Positions 26,191 through 33,302 of a stretch of DNA of 59,875 nt are shown piece by piece; within the stretch, counting starts at the first letter, position 1, and every line of letters begins with the position of its first letter. Source of the DNA: BRH-c54 sp036567945 (lineage in GTDB: Bacteria > Bacteroidota > Bacteroidia > Flavobacteriales_E > Vicingaceae); NCBI GenBank assembly GCA_036567945.1, contig DATCTM010000067.1, positions 1 to 59,875 of the forward strand. Reading direction: 5' to 3'. The notes under the pieces are model-generated. The model saw nothing but the letters and a program-made list of their open reading frames with translations, was not told where the DNA came from and made no database searches. A program made the position numbers and the translations under genes.

Positions 26191-28506
26191 ATGAATTATT
26201 TAAACGAATTAAATCCTGCACAACAAGATGCAGTTACTAATACTGAAGGTCCTGTAATGGTAATTGCCGGTGCCGGCTCTGGAAAAACTAGAGTACTTAC
26301 CTACAGAATTGCTCACCTAATAAACAAAGGTGTTGACCCTTTCAACATTTTGTCACTTACTTTTACCAATAAAGCCGCTCAGGAAATGAAAGAGCGTATT
26401 GGGAAAATTATTGGTTACAATGAAGCTCGAAACATTTGGATGGGGACATTCCACTCAGTTTTTGCCCGTATTTTAAGAACCGAATCTGAAAAAATTGGTT
26501 ATCCTTCTAATTTTACAATTTATGATACTCAAGATGCTAAAAACCTTATCAAAACCATTTTAAAAGAAAAAGGTCTTGACGATAAAATTTATAAGCCCAA
26601 CTTAGTGTTAAACAGAATTTCTAGTGCTAAAAACAATTTAATTTCTGCTACAAGATACGTTAATGACGTGACACTTCAAAGCGAAGACAGACAGGCAGCT
26701 AAACCTAGAATTGGCGAAATCTATCAAACTTACGAAACTCGTTGTTTCCAAGCCTCAGCTATGGATTTTGATGATTTACTGTTTAAAACCAATATTCTTT
26801 TTAAGGATTTTCCTGATGTATTGCATAAATATCAACATCGCTTTAAATACATTTTAGTTGACGAGTATCAGGATACTAACTTTTCTCAATACATTATTGT
26901 AAAAAAATTAGCAGCTGTTTTTCAAAATATATGTGTTGTTGGTGACGATGCTCAAAGTATTTATGCTTTTAGAGGAGCTAACATTGAAAACATCTTAAAT
27001 TTCAAAAACGATTATCCAGAATTAAAAACTTTTAAATTAGAAGAAAATTACCGCTCAACCAAAACCATAGTTGGAGCTGCCAACAACATCATTAAAAATA
27101 ACAAACATCAATTAGAAAAGAACGTTTTTACTTCTAATGAGCTAGGTAATAACATAAAAGTTTACGCTGCTGCTACCGAAAATGAAGAAGGGAAAATTGT
27201 TGCCAATGCTATTTTTGATATCCAACAGCAAGAAAAAGCTAAAAACAAAGATTTTGCAGTTCTTTATAGAACCAACAATCAATCAAGATCTATTGAAGAA
27301 TCATTAAGAAGAAAAAACATTCCTTATAAAATTTATGGTGGACTTTCTTTTTATCAAAGAAAAGAAGTGAAAGACATGTTGGCTTATTTTAGGTTAATTG
27401 TTAACCCTAACGATGAAGAATCGCTAAAAAGAGTTATTAATTATCCTGCTAGAGGAATTGGGAACACTACTCTTGACAAAATTTCTATTACTGCCGTAAA
27501 CCAACAAAAACCTATTTGGGAAATTATTACCAACATTAATTACTATCCTGTTGATATTAATAATGGAACTAAAAATAAGTTAGCCCAATTTGTAGAAATG
27601 ATTAGAAGTTTCCAAATTCAATTACAAACTAAAAATGCTTATGATTTAGGACATGAAGTCGCTTCTACATCAGGAATTCTCAAAGAACTTTTTAGTGATA
27701 GAACTCCTGAAGGAATTAGTAAATATGAAAATATTCAAGAATTATTAAATGGATTAAAAGAGTTTAGTGAAAACGAAAATGAGTTAGAAGAAGATGTTAC
27801 ACCAAGAGGTTTGCCGGAATTCTTGCAAGACGTGGCACTACTAACCAATGCAGATAATGAAAAAGATGAAGATAAAAATAAAGTTACATTAATGACTATC
27901 CATGCCTCAAAAGGTTTAGAATTCCCTCACGTATTTATTGTTGGCTTGGAAGAAAATCTATTTCCTTCTCAATTATCACTTACATCACGAGCAGACTTAG
28001 AGGAAGAAAGAAGACTTTTTTATGTTGCTGTAACAAGAGCAGAAAAATCGCTTACACTTTCTTATGCCGTTTCAAGATATAAATTTGGAACAGCACAATT
28101 TAATGAACCAAGTCGTTTTCTTTCTGAAATAGATGATGATTTTTTAGACTTCCAAACACCAAAATCAATTCCTTCATCTCAACCAGCACCTTTCGATTTT
28201 GAAAGAAAAGCTTATTCCTCAAACTATCAAAATAAATCTAATTATAAAAGCTCTAATCAGCAAAAAATAAAACAGCATACTCCACCACCGTTACCTAAAA
28301 ACTTAAAAAAAATCCCTCTTAACCAACAAGTGGCGACCTCAAGTGCTGAAAGCTTGGACTTAAAAGAGGGTACTATGGTGAATCATGAAAGATTTGGTAA
28401 CGGAATAATTACTAACCTTGAAAACGGAAAAGCAACCGTTAATTTTCAACAAAGTGGCACTAAGCAACTCTTATTAAAATTTGCCAAATTAACTGTGATA
28501 AATTAG
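26191..28506 (+). CDS. UvrD/PcrA-type ATP-dependent DNA helicase
   Basis: A superfamily 1A 3'-5' DNA helicase, active in repair and in clearing proteins from DNA. The 771-residue protein has the Q motif (LNPAQQDAV), Walker A AGAGSGKT (26-33), motif II VDEYQDTN, motif III GDDAQSIYAFRGA, motif IV EENYRSTKTI, motif V (TIHASKGLEFPHVFI) and motif VI (VAVTRAEKSLTLSYA). The C-terminal end (MVNHERFGNGIITNLENGKA) is the Tudor-like PcrA/UvrD tail. Whether it is best named pcrA or uvrD cannot be settled from sequence. It has its own promoter just before the ATG. Confidence 0.95.
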   Translation: MNYLNELNPAQQDAVTNTEGPVMVIAGAGSGKTRVLTYRIAHLINKGVDPFNILSLTFTNKAAQEMKERIGKIIGYNEARNIWMGTFHSVFARILRTESEKIGYPSNFTIYDTQDAKNLIKTILKEKGLDDKIYKPNLVLNRISSAKNNLISATRYVNDVTLQSEDRQAAKPRIGEIYQTYETRCFQASAMDFDDLLFKTNILFKDFPDVLHKYQHRFKYILVDEYQDTNFSQYIIVKKLAAVFQNICVVGDDAQSIYAFRGANIENILNFKNDYPELKTFKLEENYRSTKTIVGAANNIIKNNKHQLEKNVFTSNELGNNIKVYAAATENEEGKIVANAIFDIQQQEKAKNKDFAVLYRTNNQSRSIEESLRRKNIPYKIYGGLSFYQRKEVKDMLAYFRLIVNPNDEESLKRVINYPARGIGNTTLDKISITAVNQQKPIWEIITNINYYPVDINNGTKNKLAQFVEMIRSFQIQLQTKNAYDLGHEVASTSGILKELFSDRTPEGISKYENIQELLNGLKEFSENENELEEDVTPRGLPEFLQDVALLTNADNEKDEDKNKVTLMTIHASKGLEFPHVFIVGLEENLFPSQLSLTSRADLEEERRLFYVAVTRAEKSLTLSYAVSRYKFGTAQFNEPSRFLSEIDDDFLDFQTPKSIPSSQPAPFDFERKAYSSNYQNKSNYKSSNQQKIKQHTPPPLPKNLKKIPLNQQVATSSAESLDLKEGTMVNHERFGNGIITNLENGKATVNFQQSGTKQLLLKFAKLTVIN

Positions 28507-28536
28507 ACGAATTAATACAATCCCTAAAAAAATAAT

Positions 28537-28544
28537 TACTTTTG
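28537..28544 (+). promoter_or_regulatory. Candidate -7 element for the DUF4290-murA transcript
   Basis: TACTTTTG, a match to TAnnTTTG, lies 34 bases before the ATG of the DUF4290 gene. No TTG is found 17-21 bases upstream, so the call depends on the -7 element and its position. Confidence 0.45.
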
Positions 28545-28578
28545 ATTTTTAAGTACAATTGAACATAATAAATAAACA

Positions 28579-29238
28579 ATGCAAAACATAGAAAAAGACT
28601 ACAATACCCGAAGACCTAAAATGGTTATTCCCGAATATGGCAGAAATATTCAAAAAATGATTGACCATGCCATGACTGTTGAAAACAAAGAAGAAAGAAA
28701 CAAAATTGCCAATGCCATAATAAGTGTCATGGGGCAATTAAACCCTCACCTCAGAGATATTGCAGATTTTAAGCACAAATTATGGGATCATCTTTTTATT
28801 ATTTCAGATTTTAAATTAGATGTTGACTCTCCTTACCCACTTCCTGACAGAGAAGCAATTGCTAAAAAACCTGAAAAATTAGCTTATCCGGAAAACAATA
28901 TAAAATTTAAACACTATGGAAAAACCATAGAAAACCTAATAGAGCAAGCTATTCTTATTGAAGAAAAAGAAGAAAAAAATGCTCTTATTAAAATAATCGC
29001 TAACCTAATGAAAAAAACCTATCTTACTTTTAATAGAGATAGTGTTAATGACGAATTAATTCTTGCGGATTTAAAAACTTTATCGCAAGGAAAATTACAA
29101 TTAGAAGATACTTTTGAATTTTTAAGTACAGACGAAATTTTATCTGTTGACAAATCCAAAAGACAAACTAATACCTCTAAAGGAAAGAAAAACAACAATC
29201 AACGTTCAAAAAACAACTTTAAAAAAAGAAGATATTAA
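28579..29238 (+). CDS. DUF4290 domain protein, Bacteroidota-specific, function unknown
   Basis: A 219-residue soluble protein with no signal peptide and no membrane span. The N-terminal half carries segments diagnostic of DUF4290 (VIPEYGRNIQKMIDHAM, ISVMGQLNPHLRDIADFKHK, LWDHLFIISDFKLDVDSPYP). The last ~30 residues are a Lys/Asn-rich tail (KGKKNNNQRSKNNFKKRRY), likely disordered and possibly nucleic-acid binding. Its stop codon touches the murA start codon (29239) with no gap, so the two are translated from one mRNA. I recall the same pairing in other Bacteroidota. A link to peptidoglycan synthesis is inference from the neighbour only. Confidence 0.9.
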   Translation: MQNIEKDYNTRRPKMVIPEYGRNIQKMIDHAMTVENKEERNKIANAIISVMGQLNPHLRDIADFKHKLWDHLFIISDFKLDVDSPYPLPDREAIAKKPEKLAYPENNIKFKHYGKTIENLIEQAILIEEKEEKNALIKIIANLMKKTYLTFNRDSVNDELILADLKTLSQGKLQLEDTFEFLSTDEILSVDKSKRQTNTSKGKKNNNQRSKNNFKKRRY

Positions 29239-30543
29239 ATGGGAAGTTTTCAAATTAAAGGAGGAACAAAACTTAAAGGAGAACTAACACCTCAAGGTGC
29301 CAAAAATGAAGCACTTCAAGTGGTATGTGCTGTATTACTAACTGCAGAAAAAGTTACTTTACACAATCTTCCAGATATTAGAGATGTGAATTTTTTAATT
29401 GATTTATTGGAAGAACTAGGTGTTAAAGTTGACCGTGCCGGAAATGGAACAGTACATTTTCAATCCGACAATATAAACCTTGATTATTTATTAAGCGACC
29501 AATTCAAAAAAAGAGCTGCTTCATTAAGAGGTTCTATAATGATTTTAGGTCCTCTTTTAACTCGATTTAAAATTGCTTACATGCCTAAACCAGGTGGTGA
29601 CAAAATTGGAGCAAGACCTTTAGACACTCACTTTTTAGGTTTTTCTAAATTAGGAGCAACTTATGAATACGATGCCAAAAACACCTTCTACACACTTAAA
29701 GCAGATAAACTTGAAGGAAAATATATTTTGCTTGACGAACCATCTGTAACAGGAACTGCTAATATTCTTATGACTGCCGTAATGGCAAAAGGAAAAACTA
29801 CTATTTACAATGCTGCCTGCGAACCTTACTTACAACAACTTTGCTCTATGTTAAATAGTATGGGGGCAAAAATAAAAGGAGTTGGTTCTAATTTACTTGA
29901 AATTGAAGGGGTTTCAGAAATGAATGGTTGTACTCATACTTTACTTCCTGATTTTATTGAGATTGGTTCATTTATAGGGCTGGCAGCAACAACTCAATCT
30001 GAAATTACTATAAAAAACTGTAGAGTTGATATGTTGGGAAGAATTCCTGAAACTTTTGAAAGATTAGGAATACAATTAGAAATTAAAGGTGATGATATTT
30101 ACATTCCTTCTCAAAAACATTATGAGATTAAACGAATGATTGATGGCTCTATACCAACAATTTACGATGCCCCATGGCCGGGGTTCACTCCCGATTTATT
30201 AAGTATTATTTTAGTAACATCTATTCAGGCAAAAGGAACCGTTCTTATTCATCAAAAAATGTTTGATAGTAGGTTGTTTTTTATCGATAGACTGAAAGAT
30301 ATGGGAGCACAAATTATTTTATGCGATCCGCATAGAGCAACCGTTATTGGAATCAATAGAGATTACAATCTTAGAGCTACCACTATGTCTTCTCCTGATA
30401 TTAGAGCTGGTGTTGCTTTGCTTATTGCTGCAATGTCGGCAGACGGAACAAGTATTATAAACAACATCGAACAAATTGACAGAGGTTACCAATATATTGA
30501 TACTAGATTAAACAAAATCGGTGCTGAAATTATACGTTTGTAA
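29239..30543 (+). CDS. murA: UDP-N-acetylglucosamine 1-carboxyvinyltransferase, Asp-type active site
   Basis: MurA moves enolpyruvate from PEP to UDP-GlcNAc, the first committed step of peptidoglycan synthesis in the cytoplasm. The 434-residue protein has the family start (KLKGELTPQGAKNEALQ, with the essential Lys-Asn pair), the SLRGSIMILGPLLTRF segment and the usual EPT fold length. The position of the catalytic cysteine, the target of fosfomycin, holds aspartate: the loop reads PGGDKIGARP with Asp121. The same change makes MurA of Mycobacterium tuberculosis and Chlamydia insensitive to fosfomycin, so resistance at the target is expected. The gene begins directly at the DUF4290 stop. Confidence 0.95.
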   Translation: MGSFQIKGGTKLKGELTPQGAKNEALQVVCAVLLTAEKVTLHNLPDIRDVNFLIDLLEELGVKVDRAGNGTVHFQSDNINLDYLLSDQFKKRAASLRGSIMILGPLLTRFKIAYMPKPGGDKIGARPLDTHFLGFSKLGATYEYDAKNTFYTLKADKLEGKYILLDEPSVTGTANILMTAVMAKGKTTIYNAACEPYLQQLCSMLNSMGAKIKGVGSNLLEIEGVSEMNGCTHTLLPDFIEIGSFIGLAATTQSEITIKNCRVDMLGRIPETFERLGIQLEIKGDDIYIPSQKHYEIKRMIDGSIPTIYDAPWPGFTPDLLSIILVTSIQAKGTVLIHQKMFDSRLFFIDRLKDMGAQIILCDPHRATVIGINRDYNLRATTMSSPDIRAGVALLIAAMSADGTSIINNIEQIDRGYQYIDTRLNKIGAEIIRL

Positions 30544-30590
30544 TTCGGCATTAATATTGATTTTAGTTCCCCAAAATAAACTATTAACAC

Positions 30591-31124
30591 ATGGAAATCA
30601 TCAAAAAATTTAAAACCACATTTGCACTATTATTAATGATATTAGTAACTGTTGGCTTTATGTACAAACAAAATACAGGATTAGAGGTAGGAAATAAAGC
30701 TCCTGATTTAAAATTTAACAATCCAGAAGGAAAAGAAATTGCTTTATCTTCATTAAAAGGAAAAGTAGTATTGGTTGACTTCTGGGCATCATGGTGTGTA
30801 CCTTGTCGCAAAGAAAACCCCGCTGTTGTTAGAGCATATAATAAATTCAAGAACACCAAGTTTAAAAATGGTAAAGGATTTACTGTTTATGGATATTCGT
30901 TAGACACCAATAAAGACGCCTGGAAAGCAGCTATTGAAAAGGACGGACTAATTTGGGATAACCACACTAGCGACCTTAAAGGCTGGAATTCTGAAGGTGC
31001 TCAACTTTATAACGTAAACTCAATTCCCTCTAATTATTTAATAGATGGTGATGGTAAAATTATCGCCAAAAACTTAAGAGGTGAAGCACTGATTGACGCA
31101 CTAAGTAAATTCGAAAAAAAATAA
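30591..31124 (+). CDS. TlpA/ResA-like membrane-anchored thioredoxin
   Basis: A 177-residue thioredoxin-fold protein with an N-terminal membrane anchor (residues 8-24) and a periplasmic domain. The active site is WCVPC (Cys69, Cys72) in VDFWASWCVPCRKENP. The cis-Pro region is NSIPSNYLID. Such proteins reduce cysteines in the periplasm, for example in cytochrome c assembly. The substrate is not known and no cytochrome genes are near. It lies 47 bases after murA on the same strand and may share its mRNA. Confidence 0.88.
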   Translation: MEIIKKFKTTFALLLMILVTVGFMYKQNTGLEVGNKAPDLKFNNPEGKEIALSSLKGKVVLVDFWASWCVPCRKENPAVVRAYNKFKNTKFKNGKGFTVYGYSLDTNKDAWKAAIEKDGLIWDNHTSDLKGWNSEGAQLYNVNSIPSNYLIDGDGKIIAKNLRGEALIDALSKFEKK

Positions 31125-31179
31125 TTCCTTACCCATATTTTTTTTGAAAAAATCAATTTTTAGAACAAACCTTAAGCTT

Positions 31180-31224
31180 AATTTGTCATTAATTCCTGAC
31201 ATTACAACAAAATTATGACAAATT
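31180..31224 (+). promoter_or_regulatory. Spaced inverted repeat overlapping the grpE promoter
   Basis: AATTTGTCAT (31180-31189) and ATGACAAATT (31215-31224) are exact reverse complements separated by 25 bases. The right arm covers the first bases of the TTG box of the grpE promoter. A further TGACA lies between the arms (31197-31201). The layout suggests a regulator site. It is not CIRCE, the HrcA site. Confidence 0.45.
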
Positions 31225-31255
31225 GACTATTTCATTTCAAATGGTAGTATTTTTG
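31223..31255 (+). promoter_or_regulatory. Promoter of grpE-dnaJ
   Basis: A TTG box (31223-31225) is followed after 22 bases by TATTTTTG (31248-31255), both matching the Bacteroidota consensus. Transcription would start near 31262, about 30 bases before the grpE ATG. Confidence 0.65.
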
Positions 31256-31292
31256 ACTTCCTTAAAAAACTATTTTTTAAATTTTTGAAGAG

Positions 31293-31859
31293 ATGACAAC
31301 AACAAACGAAGAAGAAAAAAATATTCAGGAAGAGAATATCCAAGCCAATAGTGAAGAAAAGCATGAAGAAAAAGCTTCAGAAAATCAGGAAGAACAAAAA
31401 GAACTAACAAAAGAAGAGCAATTGGAAATAGAACTGCAAGAAGCCAAAGACAAATACCTTCGTCTTTATTCTGATTTTGAAAATTTTAGAAAAAGAACTC
31501 AAAAAGAAAAATTAGATTTATTTAAAACGGCTGGTGAAGAAATAATAACTGCCTTACTTCCTGTAATTGACGATTTTGAAAGAGCTTCAAAAGCAATGCA
31601 AGATGCAAAAGATATTGATTCCGTAAAAGATGGAATGAAATTAATTCATGAAAAAATGCTTTCCATTCTAAAACAAAAAGGATTAGAGCCAACCAAATCA
31701 CAAGTTGGGGAACCTTTTAATGTTGAATTCCATGAAGCAATAACTCAAATTCCGGCACCTAGTAAAAAAGAAGTAGGAAAAGTAATTGATGAAGTTGAGA
31801 AAGGCTACTCACTTAATGGAAAAGTGATAAGATATACCAAAGTTGTTGTAGGGCAATAA
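31293..31859 (+). CDS. grpE: Nucleotide exchange factor GrpE for Hsp70
   Basis: GrpE releases ADP from DnaK in the chaperone cycle. The 188-residue protein has an acidic, disordered N-terminus rich in Glu (residues 1-50), a long coiled-coil helix (LQEAKDKYLRLYSDFENFRK) and the beta-domain (GEPFNVEFHEAITQIPAPSK, and the GYSLNGKVIRYTKVVVGQ end). Length and domains are typical. It forms a pair with dnaJ; dnaK is elsewhere. Confidence 0.97.
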   Translation: MTTTNEEEKNIQEENIQANSEEKHEEKASENQEEQKELTKEEQLEIELQEAKDKYLRLYSDFENFRKRTQKEKLDLFKTAGEEIITALLPVIDDFERASKAMQDAKDIDSVKDGMKLIHEKMLSILKQKGLEPTKSQVGEPFNVEFHEAITQIPAPSKKEVGKVIDEVEKGYSLNGKVIRYTKVVVGQ

Positions 31860-31870
31860 AAGATTTTAAG

Positions 31871-31930
31871 GTTTATAGTTTGAAATTGACCTCTATAACA
31901 AAAAAACGATTAACAAAAAACGATTAACAA
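31871..31930. repeat. Seven-base-periodic repeat between grpE and dnaJ
   Basis: GTTTATA GTTTGAA (31871-31884) is followed by two exact 14-base copies, AAAACGA TTAACAA twice (31903-31930), ending six bases before the dnaJ ATG. The seven-base spacing and AT-rich units match those of other intergenic sites in the window. Confidence 0.75.
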
Positions 31931-31935
31931 CAATA

Positions 31936-33051
31936 ATGAGTAAAAGAGATTATTACGAAGTATTAGGCATATCTAAAAATGCATCTGAAGCTGAAATAAA
32001 AAAAGCTTATCGCCAGATGGCAATTAAATACCATCCGGATAAAAACCCTGACGATAAAACTGCTGAAGATAAATTTAAAGAAGCTGCTGAAGCGTATGAA
32101 GTACTAAGTAATCCTGAAAAAAGACAACGCTACGACCGTTTTGGCCATCAAGGTGTTGGTGGAGCAGCCGGAGGTGGATTTGGTGGTGGTGGAATGAATA
32201 TGGATGACATTTTCTCCCAATTTGGTGATATTTTCGGAGGTGGATTTGGAGGTTTTGGAGGCGGACAAAGTAGAGGGAGAAGAGTCTCTAGAGGAACTAA
32301 CCTCAGAGTTCGTGTGAAAATGACCTTAAAAGAAATAGCGAATGGTGTTGAAAAGAAAATTAAAGTAAACAAATTAGTTAATGCCGAAAATGTAACTTTT
32401 AAAGATTGTACCCAATGCAATGGTACAGGGCAAGTTACCAGAATTGCTAATACTATTTTAGGGCAAATGCAAACTTCTTCACCATGCCCTGCTTGTGGTG
32501 GTGATGGAAAAATAATTGACAAAAAACCAGCGGATGCTAATAGTGATGGATTAATTAGAAAAGAAGACACCATATCCATTAACATTCCTGCTGGAGTGGA
32601 AGATGGAATGCAACTTTCTGTTTCAGGAAAAGGTAATGCAGGACCAAAAGACGGCATTGCCGGAGATTTAATTATACTAATAGAAGAAATACCTCACGAA
32701 ACCATAAAAAGAGACGGTGTAAACCTATTGTACGACTTATACCTCAACTTTGTTGATGCCGCATTGGGAACTTCTATAGAAGTCCCAACGGTTGACGGAA
32801 AAGTGAAAGTGAAAATTGAACCAGGAACTCAAAGTGGAAAAGTGCTAAGACTAAAAGGCAAAGGGCTGCCTAATATACAAGGTTATGGTAAAGGAGATTT
32901 CTTAATTTACATTAATGTTTGGACCCCACAAGAACTTACTAAATTAGAAAAAGAAGCCCTTGAGAAACTACGAACTTCTGAAAATTTTCAACCCAAACTA
33001 AGTGGAAAGGAAAAAGGATTCTTCGATAAAATGAAAGATTATTTTAATTAA
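31936..33051 (+). CDS. dnaJ: Chaperone DnaJ with a reduced zinc finger
   Basis: DnaJ delivers substrates to DnaK and triggers its ATPase. The 371-residue protein has a J domain (residues 4-70, HPD at 33-35), a Gly/Phe-rich linker (75-113) and two C-terminal beta-sandwich domains. The zinc region keeps only two CxxCxGxG-type motifs (C158/C161 and C184/C187) in place of four. That leaves cysteines for one zinc, which by position matches the second zinc centre of E. coli DnaJ. The same reduced form occurs in other Flavobacteria as far as I know. A strong terminator follows. Confidence 0.95.
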   Translation: MSKRDYYEVLGISKNASEAEIKKAYRQMAIKYHPDKNPDDKTAEDKFKEAAEAYEVLSNPEKRQRYDRFGHQGVGGAAGGGFGGGGMNMDDIFSQFGDIFGGGFGGFGGGQSRGRRVSRGTNLRVRVKMTLKEIANGVEKKIKVNKLVNAENVTFKDCTQCNGTGQVTRIANTILGQMQTSSPCPACGGDGKIIDKKPADANSDGLIRKEDTISINIPAGVEDGMQLSVSGKGNAGPKDGIAGDLIILIEEIPHETIKRDGVNLLYDLYLNFVDAALGTSIEVPTVDGKVKVKIEPGTQSGKVLRLKGKGLPNIQGYGKGDFLIYINVWTPQELTKLEKEALEKLRTSENFQPKLSGKEKGFFDKMKDYFN

Positions 33052-33074
33052 TTGTTAATAAAAAATATTAACAC

Positions 33075-33106
33075 AAAAAGCACGAAGTTTTTCGTGCTTT
33101 TTTTTT
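33075..33106 (+). terminator. Rho-independent terminator of grpE-dnaJ
   Basis: A perfect 12-base-pair stem (AAAAAGCACGAA with TTCGTGCTTTTT) with a four-base loop starts 24 bases after the dnaJ stop and runs into a T tract. It is one of the clearest terminators in the window. The rest of the 251-base gap up to 33302 is AT-rich and I recognise nothing else in it. Confidence 0.9.
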
Positions 33107-33302
33107 ACCCAAAAATCACTATACACCTATTTTTCACCAACTTCTACAAATAACATTTTAGACGAATAATCAACAAATTGTTAAAAATTTTTTTTTTATT
33201 CTAATTTATTTAATTTATTTTTACAAAAAGTAGGTATTTATACTGAGCATTTATTAAGTATTAACACTTAATAATAAATTATTTAATTAGAGATTATCAG
33301 TC

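Noticed and set aside
31180..31224. CIRCE heat-shock element upstream of grpE
   Set aside because: The arms AATTTGTCAT/ATGACAAATT and the 25-base spacer do not match TTAGCACTC-N9-GAGTGCTAA.
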